DNA from: Bacteroidales bacterium
GTDB lineage: Bacteria; Bacteroidota; Bacteroidia; Bacteroidales; Bacteroidaceae
DNA: 37,784 bases
Direction: 5' to 3'
Assembly: GCA_004557185.1 (NCBI GenBank)
Contig: SFEP01000018.1
Span: 1-37,784, forward strand
Of the stretch, positions 7,858-15,341 are shown one piece after another. Within the stretch, counting starts at the first letter, position 1; the number at the start of each line of letters is the position of its first letter. Position numbers and translations under genes: made by a program. The notes below the pieces were generated by a model, which saw nothing but the letters and a program-made list of their open reading frames with translations, did no database searches and was not told the origin of the DNA.

Positions 7858-8772
7858 ATGCCATCCATCCATAGTTTCGAAGCCCTGGCCGCACACCTGT
7901 CGCAGCGCAAGGAGCGCAGCCGTATAGCCATTGTGTGCGGCAGCGATGCCAGTACGGCGGGAGCCGCCATGCAGGCAGTGCACGACGGTTTTGCCGAAGC
8001 CATCTTTGTGGGCGATGTAGAGGCCGTGCGCCAGTTGCCCTGCGTGGCCCAGCACCACGGTGCCTACGTGCACTTTGTCGCCGCCGCCTCGCACGAAGCC
8101 GCCGCCGCACAGGCCGTGACCCTGGCTCGCAGCGGCGAGGCCCACACCGTGATGAAGGGTATGCTGCACACCGCCACCCTGCTGCGGGCAGTGCTCCACA
8201 AGGAGTGCGGACTGCTGCCCCAAGGCCAGGTGCTCACCCACGTGGCAGCGGCGCAGCTGCCGGGTCGCCCCAAGTTGCTCTTCTTGAGCGACGCCGCCGT
8301 CATCCCCTACCCCACCCACGAGCAACGGCTGGCGCAGGTGGCCTACATGGCACACGTGGTGCGCGCCTTTGGGGTGAACGAGCCACGCATAGCCCTGCTG
8401 CACTGCGCCGAAACGGTGAGCGACAAATTTCCGCACACCTTGGGCTACGCCGAAATTTGCACCCGCGCCGCAGCGGGCGAGTGGGGGCCGCTGCGTGTCG
8501 ACGGGCCGCTCGACTTCCGCACGGCCATCGACCCCCTGGGCCTGCGCCTCAAGGGCATCGACTCCTGCCTGGAGGGCGATGCCGACGGCGTGATTGTGCC
8601 CGACATCGAGGCCGGCAACCTGCTCTACAAGGCACTGCCGCTGCTCTGCCAAGCCCATTTGGCGGGCATGCTGCAAGGCACGCAGGTGCCCGTGGTGCTG
8701 CCCTCGCGCGGCGACTCCATGGCCGACAAATACAACAGTCTCATGATGGCCACCCTTGTGAGCCACGCCTGA
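7858..8772 (+). CDS. ptb: phosphate butyryltransferase (phosphotransacylase family)
   Basis: The 304-residue soluble enzyme transfers an acyl group from CoA to phosphate, e.g. butyryl-CoA + Pi to butyryl-phosphate. It has the phosphate acetyl/butyryltransferase fold: IAIVCGSDASTAGAAMQAV near the N-terminus, SGEAHTVMKGMLHTATLLRAVL in the middle, and a C-terminal half containing LFLSDAAVIPYPT, ALLHCAETVSDKFP, DADGVIVPDIEAGNLLYKAL and PSRGDSMADKYNSLMMA. I chose the ATG at 7858 (MPSIHSFEALAAHL); the frame is open to 7645, but that part contains the promoter. Butyrate kinase follows after 91 bp, so the two form the substrate-level phosphorylation pair Ptb-Buk. Substrates could be isobutyryl-, isovaleryl- or other acyl-CoA from amino-acid fermentation rather than butyryl-CoA. 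Confidence 0.88.
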   Translation: MPSIHSFEALAAHLSQRKERSRIAIVCGSDASTAGAAMQAVHDGFAEAIFVGDVEAVRQLPCVAQHHGAYVHFVAAASHEAAAAQAVTLARSGEAHTVMKGMLHTATLLRAVLHKECGLLPQGQVLTHVAAAQLPGRPKLLFLSDAAVIPYPTHEQRLAQVAYMAHVVRAFGVNEPRIALLHCAETVSDKFPHTLGYAEICTRAAAGEWGPLRVDGPLDFRTAIDPLGLRLKGIDSCLEGDADGVIVPDIEAGNLLYKALPLLCQAHLAGMLQGTQVPVVLPSRGDSMADKYNSLMMATLVSHA

Positions 8773-8800
8773 CGCCACGCCACTTTCCACGCCTTCCACA

Positions 8801-8817
8801 CCTTATATATATATAGG
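8801..8817 (+). other. AT-rich intercistronic dyad in the ptb-buk gap
   Basis: CCTTATATATATATAGG, followed by AAAC, resembles the element at 7444-7460. It may form a weak hairpin that modulates expression between the two genes. Confidence 0.5.
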
Positions 8818-8863
8818 AAACACAGACACACAATTTACCCCTCACACGATCCAAGCCCCACCC

Positions 8864-9988
8864 ATGAGCACCGACACTACCTCCGTCAGCCACGCCGCCC
8901 AAGAGGCGGCAGCAGACGTTGTTTATAAAATCCTCGTCATCAATCCAGGGTCTACCTCAACCAAGCTCGCCGTGTACCACAACCGTACGGTGTTTGCCGA
9001 AACCACCGTGCAGCACGACGCCAACGAACTGCAGCGCTTCGAGCAGATTGTGGACCAGCACGACCTGCGCCGGCAAACCGTCATCGACTGGCTTGAGGCC
9101 GAGGGCATCCCCCTCCAGTTCGACGCCATCATAGGGCGCGGCGGATTGGCCAAGCCCGTTCCCGGCGGCGTCTACCGCGTGAACCGCCGCATGTGCTACG
9201 ACACCTACAACGCCATGCGCAAGCACGCCTGCAACCTGGGCTGCATCATTGCCTACGAACTGGCGGCCATGCAACCCGTGCCCTGCAAGGCTTACATTGC
9301 CGACCCCGGCGTGGTCGACGAACTCCTGCCCGAGGCTCGCGTCAGCGGCTCGCCCCTCATGCCACGCATCTGCATTTGGCACGCACTCAACCAGCGCGCC
9401 ATTGCCCGCCGTTTTGCCAAGCAAACAGGCCGACGCTACGAAGACATCAACCTCATCGTATGCCACCTGGGAGGAGGCATCTCGGTGGCAGCGCACGAAC
9501 ACGGACGGGCGGTCGATGCCAACAACGCCCTCGACGGCGAAGGCCCCTTCTCGCCCGAACGGGCAGGCTCGCTGCCCGCGGCCGACCTCATACACCTCTG
9601 CTTCAGCGGGCGCTACACCGAGGAACAACTCAAAAAGCGCGTGGCGGGACAGGCCGGACTCGTGGCCCACACAGGCATCAACGATGTGCGCGAACTCCTG
9701 CATCGCATCGACATGGGCGACGAACACGCCCGCCTGCTCATCGACGCCATGATTTACCACACAGCCAAAAGCATCGCCGCCGAGAGCGCTGTGCTCTTCG
9801 GCAAGGTGGACGCTATCCTGCTCACAGGAGGCATGGCCCACAGCGCCTACATCACCGACGGCATCACGCGCCGCGTCAAACACCTCGCCCCCGTGCACAT
9901 CTTCCCTGGCGAAAACGAGATGCAGGCGCTCGCCATCAACGCCCTCTATGTGCTGCAAGGCACACGCGAGGCCAAGGAGTACGAGTAG
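8864..9988 (+). CDS. buk: butyrate kinase
   Basis: This ASKHA-fold acyl kinase of 374 residues converts butyryl-phosphate (or a branched acyl-phosphate) and ADP into the acid and ATP in the cytoplasm. The N-terminal phosphate motif VINPGSTSTKLAVY (residues 25-38) and the adenosine/phosphate motif VCHLGGGISVAAH (199-211) are intact, followed by GRAVDANNALDGEGPFSPERAG and ILLTGGMAHS. Compared with typical Buk (about 355 residues) it has an extra polar N-terminal segment of about 20 residues (MSTDTTSVSHAAQEAAADVV); GTG or TTG starts nearer VYKILVINPG are possible, but the ATG at 8864 is the only nearby ATG. It is paired with ptb in one operon and ends before a good terminator. Confidence 0.92.
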   Translation: MSTDTTSVSHAAQEAAADVVYKILVINPGSTSTKLAVYHNRTVFAETTVQHDANELQRFEQIVDQHDLRRQTVIDWLEAEGIPLQFDAIIGRGGLAKPVPGGVYRVNRRMCYDTYNAMRKHACNLGCIIAYELAAMQPVPCKAYIADPGVVDELLPEARVSGSPLMPRICIWHALNQRAIARRFAKQTGRRYEDINLIVCHLGGGISVAAHEHGRAVDANNALDGEGPFSPERAGSLPAADLIHLCFSGRYTEEQLKKRVAGQAGLVAHTGINDVRELLHRIDMGDEHARLLIDAMIYHTAKSIAAESAVLFGKVDAILLTGGMAHSAYITDGITRRVKHLAPVHIFPGENEMQALAINALYVLQGTREAKEYE

Positions 9989-10019
9989 CCCTCCTTTCAG
10001 TCCCACCCTCGCCCCCTCA

Positions 10020-10083
10020 GCCGTGCGAAAGCAGGCACCGCACCGCCCCCGGGTGTGGCCGCCTGCCCTCGCACGGCTTTTGT
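10020..10083 (+). terminator. terminator of ptb-buk
   Basis: GCCGTGCGAAAGCAGGC pairs with GCCTGCCCTCGCACGGC across a GC-rich loop (outer stem at about 10020-10028 and 10069-10077) and is followed by CTTTTGTG. Confidence 0.75.
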
Positions 10084-10263
10084 GTGGCCGCAGCCGGCCC
10101 GCACCTTCTGCCCCCAAGCGGCCACGGCCGCCCTTTCCGCACCCCCGTTCACCTTATGGATGGAGCAAACATTTTGGCCATGGTTGGTGTCAGGCAACCT
10201 TGTGGGAGCGTCCCCCAAAAAATACGGGTATTCGGAAAACGCATTGAAGGCGTCGCAGCGGGC

Positions 10264-10352
10264 CGCCGTGGAAGAAAAATCCCCCGCCGTGGAAGAAAGT
10301 GTCCACGGCGTGGAAGAAAGTTCCCACGGCGGCCTGTTCCGACGGCCCGCCG
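10264..10352. repeat. 21-bp-period array, module A, copy 1
   Basis: Units begin at exact 21-bp steps, 10264, 10285, 10306 and 10327, each headed CGCCGTGG or CGGCGTGG and carrying AAGAAA then CCAC or CCCC. Successive heads and tails make overlapping CCGTGG/CCACGG dyads, so each unit can form a small hairpin. The tail TGTTCCGACGGCCCGC follows. Bases 10282-10350 are a perfect reverse complement of 22206-22274. No gene is supported here; the intervening region 10084-10263 shows nothing recognisable. Confidence 0.9.
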
Positions 10353-10365
10353 CCCCACCGAAAAT

Positions 10366-10438
10366 AGATGCTACGTAAAAAAGTTTACGTACGACGTGAT
10401 TTTTTTACGTACGACGTGATATTTTTTACGTAGCATCT
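10366..10438. repeat. 73-bp palindromic module B, copy 1
   Basis: Terminal inverted repeats of 17 bp (AGATGCTACGTAAAAAA at 10366-10382 and its complement at 10422-10438) enclose units containing ACGTACGACGTGAT. Read on the minus strand it matches copies at 22328-22400 and 36902-36974 with one fewer A in the central unit. It lies between the convergent buk and rmuC genes. Confidence 0.92.
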
Positions 10439-10506
10439 CCTTTTTCCCGTGCCTGTGGCCATGCAGCTGTGGGGCGGGGATGGGGCGTGGGTGGGGCGTG
10501 GCGCGG

Positions 10507-11721
10507 TCAGGAGTCGGGGGTCAGTTCGGGCGGTAGTTTGGCGTTGGTGGTGAGCCCCTTTTCGCGCCAGGCCTCGAGCTGGCCCACGAGGTTGCCTCGG
10601 CCGCTGGTGAGCTGCTTGCCGGCCTCGTCGTAGGTGTTTTGCAGTTGACGGATGGCGTTGCCCATCTTCACGAAATTCTGCGCGAAGGTGCAGAACTTGC
10701 GGTAAATCTTTTCGGCGGAGTCGTAGATTTCCTTCACCGACTTGCTCTGCAGCTCGCTCTGCCACAGGTTGTAGGCCAGTTGCAGGGCCATGAGCAGGTT
10801 GGTGGGGTTGATGAGGATGACGTGCTGGGCGTAGGCTTCGGTAGTGAGGGTGGGCTCTGCGCTGACGGCGCTGACGTAGGGGCCTTCGCCGGGTATGAAG
10901 AGGAGCACGTAGCCAATGTGGCCCTTCACCAGCTTGTCGTAGTTTTTGGCCGCGAGTTCCTTGATGTGCTGTCGCACGCTTCGCACATGTTCGCGCAGCA
11001 GGGCGTCCTGCTCGGGGGCTGTGGTGGCTGCCACATAGTCGGTGTAGGCGGTGAGCGACACCTTGCTGTCGATGACCACGTGTCGGTCGCCGGGCAGGTG
11101 CACCACCACGTCGGGTATGCGGTCGCGCCCTTCGTCGTCGCGGGTGCGGGCTTGCAGTGTGAAGTCGCGCCCCTCGGTGAGTCCGGCAGCCTCGAGCAGG
11201 TTGGTGAGTACGGCCTCGCCCCAGTTGCCCTGCAGCTTGGTGTTGCCTCGCAGGGCCTTGGCCAGCTGGTCGGCTTCGCTGGTGAGCGAGGCCGTTTGCT
11301 GCCTGAGGTCGCCCAGGTGCTGCTTGAGCATGGCGCTGCCCTCCACATACTGTGTGCGGAAGGCTTCGATGTCGGCGCCGAGGGGCTTGAGCATTTGCTC
11401 GAGCGAGTGCAGATGCTCGGTGCGGAGGGTTTCGCTCTGGGTGCGCATGACGTCGGCACTGACGGCGCGGAACTCGGTGCGCAGGGCCTCAGTCTGCTGT
11501 TGCATCTGCTGTGTGAGCGTTTGCATCTGCCGTTGGCCGAAGGCCCTTTCGCTGTCGAGCCTTGCCAGCGCATCGGCGCGTGCCGCCTGTGCCTCGGCCA
11601 CTTGCCGGCGCAGGGCTTGGAGTTCGGCCTCAAGGGCGCGGCGGGTGCGGTAGTAGGCCAGGCCATAGCCGGCAGCGGCGCAGGCGGCCAGGAGGAGGAG
11701 GGTGAGAAGGGTGCTGTTCAT
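10507..11721 (-). CDS. rmuC: DNA recombination protein RmuC
   Basis: The 404-residue protein has an N-terminal membrane anchor (MNSTLLTLLLLAACAAAGYG), a long coiled coil of about 140 residues rich in Gln, Ala and Glu, and the RmuC domain, a PD-(D/E)XK nuclease-like fold. Diagnostic stretches are LQGNWGEAVLTNLLEAAGL, IPDVVVHLPGDRHVVIDSKVSL and ILINPTNLLMALQLAYNLW. RmuC limits inversions and recombination between short inverted repeats in E. coli; its biochemistry is not fully defined. I start at the ATG at 11721, since the longer frame to 11802 adds a charged tail before the anchor. It is downstream of cysS but separated by 231 bp with no clear terminator. Confidence 0.9.
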   Translation of the reverse strand: MNSTLLTLLLLAACAAAGYGLAYYRTRRALEAELQALRRQVAEAQAARADALARLDSERAFGQRQMQTLTQQMQQQTEALRTEFRAVSADVMRTQSETLRTEHLHSLEQMLKPLGADIEAFRTQYVEGSAMLKQHLGDLRQQTASLTSEADQLAKALRGNTKLQGNWGEAVLTNLLEAAGLTEGRDFTLQARTRDDEGRDRIPDVVVHLPGDRHVVIDSKVSLTAYTDYVAATTAPEQDALLREHVRSVRQHIKELAAKNYDKLVKGHIGYVLLFIPGEGPYVSAVSAEPTLTTEAYAQHVILINPTNLLMALQLAYNLWQSELQSKSVKEIYDSAEKIYRKFCTFAQNFVKMGNAIRQLQNTYDEAGKQLTSGRGNLVGQLEAWREKGLTTNAKLPPELTPDS

Positions 11722-11952
11722 GGAGATTTTATCAAAAAGAAATAGGGACAGGCTGGGGAAAGGGTGCCTTGTGCGGCGGGTTTTATATTTCTCCCAAGCC
11801 ATGCCTTTTTCACCTTATATAAAAAAGGAGTACGCCGTGCCGCGCTACCCCACACGCGCCACCCCCCAGCCTGCGGCGGGTGCTTGCAGCGGACTGAGGG
11901 GTGGTGTGCGGGATGTGGGGGGAGCGGTGTGTGGGGTGCGACGGGCGGGTCG
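11722..11952. other. gap between rmuC and cysS without a gene
   Basis: The only structured element I see is CCTTATATAAAAAAGG (11813-11828), an AT-rich imperfect dyad related in form to those at 7444 and 8801. The remainder is G-rich with no supported reading frame. Confidence 0.4.
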
Positions 11953-13443
11953 TCAGAGTTTCCACACGGCACCGTCCTTGGTGTCCTTCACTTCAAAACC
12001 GAAGGAGGCGAGGTCGTCGCGTATCTTGTCGCTCGTGGCCCAGTCCTTGGCGGCCTTGGCCTTGGCGCGGAGTTCGAGCAGAAGGTCGACGGCGTGGCCG
12101 AAGGCGGTTTCGCGGCTGTTGTCGGCGGTGGCGGCGCTGCTGCCCTCCTGGCACAGGCCGAGGAGTGTGAAGGCGAAGGTGTGCATCACCTGGCGCAACT
12201 GCTGCAGGCCCTCGGGGGTGATGGTCTGCGTTTTGTCGGCCAGCTGGTTGATGGTGCGGCAGGCGTCGAAGAGGTGGCTGATGACGATGGGCGTGTTGAA
12301 GTCGTCGTCCATGGCTTCGTAGCAGCGGCGTGCCAGGTTGTCGGCCACTTCGGTGCCGAGGGCTGCGCCGGCCTGGGGCTGGATGCGGTCGAGCTGGGCG
12401 ATGGCGTCCATGAGGCGGTCGAAACCTTTCTTCGAGGCTTGCAGGGCTTCGTTGGAGAAGTCGACGGTGGAGCGGTAGTGCGCCTGGAGAATGAAGAAGC
12501 GTATGGTCATGGGCGAGTAGGGCTGCTCGAGCAGGTCGTGCTGCCCTGTGAAGAACTCATCGAGTGTGATGAAGTTGTTGTAGCTCTTGCCCATCTTCTT
12601 GCCGGCAATGGTGATCATGTTGTTGTGCATCCAGTATTTCACCATGGGTTCGCCCTGTGCTGCCACGGCCTGCGCTATTTCGCACTCGTGGTGGGGGAAC
12701 ACGAGATCCATGCCTCCGCCGTGAATGTCGAAGTGTGCGCCGAGGTATTTGCGTCCCATGGCGGTGCACTCGCAGTGCCAGCCGGGGAAGCCTTCGCTCC
12801 AGGGCGAGGGCCAGCGCATGATGTGCTCGGGCTGTGCCTTTTTCCAAAGGGCAAAGTCGACCTGGTGCCGCTTTTCGCCCACACCGTCGAGGGCGCGGCT
12901 GGCATCGTGCACGTCCTCAAGGTTGCGGCCGGAGAGCACGCCGTAGCGGTGTTCCTGGTTGTATTTCACCACATCGAAGTAGATGGAACCGTTCGACTCG
13001 TAGGCGTAGCCGTTGTCGATGATTTGCTGCACCAGTTGTTCCTGTTCGATGATGTGGCCTGTGGCGTGGGGCTCGATGCTGGGCGGTAGCACGTTGAGCT
13101 TGGCCATGGCGGCGTTGAAGCGGTTGGTGTAGTGCTGCGCCACCTCCATAGGCTCGAGCTGTTCGAGGCGTGCCTTTTTGGCAATCTTGTCCTCACCCTC
13201 GTCGGCATCGTGCTCGAGATGGCCCACGTCGGTGATGTTGCGCACGTAGCGCACCTTGTAGCCCAGATGCTTGAGGTAGCGGAACACGACGTCGAAGGTG
13301 ATGGCGGGACGGGCGTGGCCCAGGTGGGCGTCGCCGTAGACGGTGGGACCGCACACATACATGCCCACATGGCCTTCGTGAATCGGCTTGAAGCGTTCCT
13401 TGGTGCGTGTGAGCGTATTGTAAACAAGGAGTTGGTGTGTCAT
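11953..13443 (-). CDS. cysS: cysteine--tRNA ligase
   Basis: A class I aminoacyl-tRNA synthetase of 496 residues that charges tRNA-Cys. The N-terminal signature CGPTVYGDAHLGHARP (residues 31-46) has HLGH instead of HIGH. The zinc site is visible as Cys31, GWHCECTAM and FPHHECE. The KMSKS loop appears as KKMGKSYNNFITLDEFF, with Gly for Ser, a common variant. The C-terminal anticodon-binding domain ends in FEVKDTKDGAVWKL, a typical CysS tail. Length is normal. A well-formed promoter lies about 40 bp upstream, so cysS is transcribed on its own even though lrgAB precede it on the same strand. Confidence 0.96.
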   Translation of the reverse strand: MTHQLLVYNTLTRTKERFKPIHEGHVGMYVCGPTVYGDAHLGHARPAITFDVVFRYLKHLGYKVRYVRNITDVGHLEHDADEGEDKIAKKARLEQLEPMEVAQHYTNRFNAAMAKLNVLPPSIEPHATGHIIEQEQLVQQIIDNGYAYESNGSIYFDVVKYNQEHRYGVLSGRNLEDVHDASRALDGVGEKRHQVDFALWKKAQPEHIMRWPSPWSEGFPGWHCECTAMGRKYLGAHFDIHGGGMDLVFPHHECEIAQAVAAQGEPMVKYWMHNNMITIAGKKMGKSYNNFITLDEFFTGQHDLLEQPYSPMTIRFFILQAHYRSTVDFSNEALQASKKGFDRLMDAIAQLDRIQPQAGAALGTEVADNLARRCYEAMDDDFNTPIVISHLFDACRTINQLADKTQTITPEGLQQLRQVMHTFAFTLLGLCQEGSSAATADNSRETAFGHAVDLLLELRAKAKAAKDWATSDKIRDDLASFGFEVKDTKDGAVWKL

Positions 13444-13484
13444 AGAATATTTCGGGAAATAGTTTTTCTAAAAGGAAGGGGAGG

Positions 13485-13516
13485 CAAAGGTAGCACAACG
13501 CTGCTGACATACCAAA
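13485..13516 (-). promoter_or_regulatory. promoter of cysS
   Basis: On the minus strand TTTG (13513-13516), a 20-base spacer and TACCTTTG (13485-13492) match the Bacteroidetes promoter closely. Distance to the ATG is about 41 bp. Confidence 0.8.
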
Positions 13517-13549
13517 TGCGGTGGGGGCTTTTTTGCAGCGCACACGGCC

Positions 13550-14251
13550 TCAGAGCCAAGCGGCAAAGAGGGGGGCGAGCACCACGGTGCACACGCCGCA
13601 CACCACAATGGAGAGGCTGCTCATTGAACCCTCGACGGCGCCCATCTCCATGGCTTTGGCGGTGCCGATGGCGTGGGCTGACGAGCCCAGGGCTATGCCG
13701 CGCGCCACGGGGTGGGTGATGCGCAGCAGGGCGAGCCATTTTTCAGCCACTATGCTGCCCAGAATGCCCGTGAGGATGATGACGGCCACGGCTATGGGCA
13801 CACGGCCGCCCAACTCGGTGGCTACGCCGATGCCGATGGCGGTGGTGATGGACTTGGGCAGGAAGGTGACGTAGGACGTGTGGTCGAGGTGAAGGAGTGC
13901 CGACAAGAGGACGATGATGCACAGGCTCGACAGCACGCCTGTGAGCGTGCCGGCCACCACGGCCCACTTGTGCCGACGCAAGAGGGCAAGCTGCTGGTAG
14001 AGGGGCACCGCCAGGCAGATGGTGGAGGGGGTGAGCAGATAGGTGATGAGCGAGGCGCTGCGGTTGTAGGTGGCGTAGGGGAGGTGGCACGCTTTGAGCA
14101 CCACGATGACGAGCACCACGGCCACCAGCAGCGGGTTGAGCCACGCACAACGTGTGATGCGGCGAAGCCATACGCCCAAAGCATAGGCGGCGATGCTGGC
14201 CAGCACGCCGAAGTAGGTGGCCTCAGTAAGCCAAGCGGGAGCGGTCGTCAT
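13550..14251 (-). CDS. lrgB: LrgB-family membrane protein
   Basis: A 233-residue membrane protein with about seven hydrophobic segments and the LrgB/CidB motifs FLPKSITTAIGIGVATELGG and HPVARGIALGSSAHAIGTAKA near the C-terminal half. The family works with LrgA; in Staphylococcus the pair modulates murein hydrolase activity, and homologues in other organisms act in glycolate, pyruvate or lactate transport. The start codon overlaps the lrgA stop by 4 bases (ATGA), implying translational coupling. Which role applies here cannot be told from the sequence. Confidence 0.9.
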   Translation of the reverse strand: MTTAPAWLTEATYFGVLASIAAYALGVWLRRITRCAWLNPLLVAVVLVIVVLKACHLPYATYNRSASLITYLLTPSTICLAVPLYQQLALLRRHKWAVVAGTLTGVLSSLCIIVLLSALLHLDHTSYVTFLPKSITTAIGIGVATELGGRVPIAVAVIILTGILGSIVAEKWLALLRITHPVARGIALGSSAHAIGTAKAMEMGAVEGSMSSLSIVVCGVCTVVLAPLFAAWL

Positions 14252-14607
14252 GCCTTGCCCTCCTTTCGTTTGCGCAGCACAAGCTGTGTGGCCCAGCCCG
14301 CAGCGGCCATCACGACCAACGTGCTGACGACCGTGATCAACACATAGGGCACGAGCTGGCCGCTGATGAGAGGCCAGGCATCCACAAGCCCTACGGCCGA
14401 GGGAATGAAGAGCACGGGCATGATGGCGATGAGAAAGGTGCTCACCTCACGCACATGCCGCACCTCGATGAGGCGGCAGCACAGGGCCAAAAAGAAGAGC
14501 ACAATGCCGTAGATGCTGGCGGGAATGGGCAAGCCCAGCACGGCGTGCAGCAACTCGCCCGCAAAACTCAGGCCTACGATGAGGAGAAACTGGTAGAGGT
14601 ATTTCAT
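14248..14607 (-). CDS. lrgA: LrgA/CidA-family membrane protein
   Basis: A 119-residue protein with four hydrophobic segments, starting MKYLYQFLLIVGLSFAGELL at 14607. The motif LPIPASIYGIVLFFLALCC matches the PIPGSVIGM-type signature of the LrgA/CidA family, holin-like proteins that partner LrgB. An open extension to 14682 (MAAPCRVTLSV...) overlaps the end of the upstream kinase-like gene and is less likely. The stop overlaps the start of lrgB by 4 bases, so the two proteins are probably made together and form one complex in the inner membrane. Confidence 0.88.
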   Translation of the reverse strand: MKYLYQFLLIVGLSFAGELLHAVLGLPIPASIYGIVLFFLALCCRLIEVRHVREVSTFLIAIMPVLFIPSAVGLVDAWPLISGQLVPYVLITVVSTLVVMAAAGWATQLVLRKRKEGKA

Positions 14608-14654
14608 GTGATAAACGTAGCAAATGTAACGGTGTCCGTGGCTCGCCGTGACGC

Positions 14655-15260
14655 TCAGCGTGACGCGGCAGGGTGCGGCCATGCCGTGGCGGGCAGGGTG
14701 TGGCGGGCATAGGCTTCGATGAGGGCGGCGGTGGCCTGAGGCCCGAGGCGCAGGGCGTCGAGGCAGAGGTCGTAGTCGGCGGCGGCACCCCAGGTGAGCC
14801 CCGTGTAGTAGTGGTGGTAGGCGGCGCGGCGCTCGTCGGTGTCGCGCACCAGGCGGACGGCTTCGTGTGGGGTAAGGCCCTCGGCAGCGGCGGTGGCTGC
14901 CACGCGGGCCTCAAAGGGGGCCTTGAGGAATACGGACACGAGGTCGCTGCGGTGAGCAAAAAGGCTGTTGCCGCAACGCCCTACCACCACGCAATGCTCG
15001 GAGCCGATGAGGCCCCTGAAGTGGTGGTGCAGACGCTCGGTGAGCTCGGGCGGCGCCTGGCCGGAGTCGTTGAGGGCGATGAGCAGGTTGTCGACGGGCT
15101 CTTCGTCCATAAAGCCGCCCAATTCGGCGTCCAAACCGCGGCGGCGGGCCATGTCGAAGAGCATGCGGCGGGTGTAGAGCGTGAGGCCCAGCTGCGAGGC
15201 CAGGCATTGGGCCACCTGCAACGCGCCGCAGCCATACTGGCGGGCTATGGTGATAATCAT
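14655..15260 (-). CDS. cytidylate kinase-like family protein
   Basis: The 201-residue soluble protein begins MIITIARQYGCGALQVAQCL, the form of P-loop seen in the cytidylate kinase-like family (PF13189) of Bacteroidales and Firmicutes, where the classical GxxxxGK is altered. Other family stretches are CVVVGRCGNSLFA, VFLKAPFEARVA and RVRDTDERRAAYHHYYTG-like (here RLVRDTDERRAAYHHYYTG), followed by YDLCLDALRLG. It is not the housekeeping Cmk; the phosphate acceptor is unknown. It lies 47 bp upstream of lrgA on the same strand and may be co-transcribed with lrgAB. The family often sits beside small membrane proteins, but a functional link is only inference. Confidence 0.85.
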   Translation of the reverse strand: MIITIARQYGCGALQVAQCLASQLGLTLYTRRMLFDMARRRGLDAELGGFMDEEPVDNLLIALNDSGQAPPELTERLHHHFRGLIGSEHCVVVGRCGNSLFAHRSDLVSVFLKAPFEARVAATAAAEGLTPHEAVRLVRDTDERRAAYHHYYTGLTWGAAADYDLCLDALRLGPQATAALIEAYARHTLPATAWPHPAASR

Positions 15261-15341
15261 AAAGGTGGGGGATTTGAATGGGGAGAGTATGCTGAAAACG
15301 CTCGGGCCGCAGGGTGGAAGCTCCGTGGCTCGAGCGAGGTG

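Noticed and set aside
10264..10438. CRISPR array
   Set aside because: The units are contiguous with no spacers, only three or four copies, and no cas genes are nearby.
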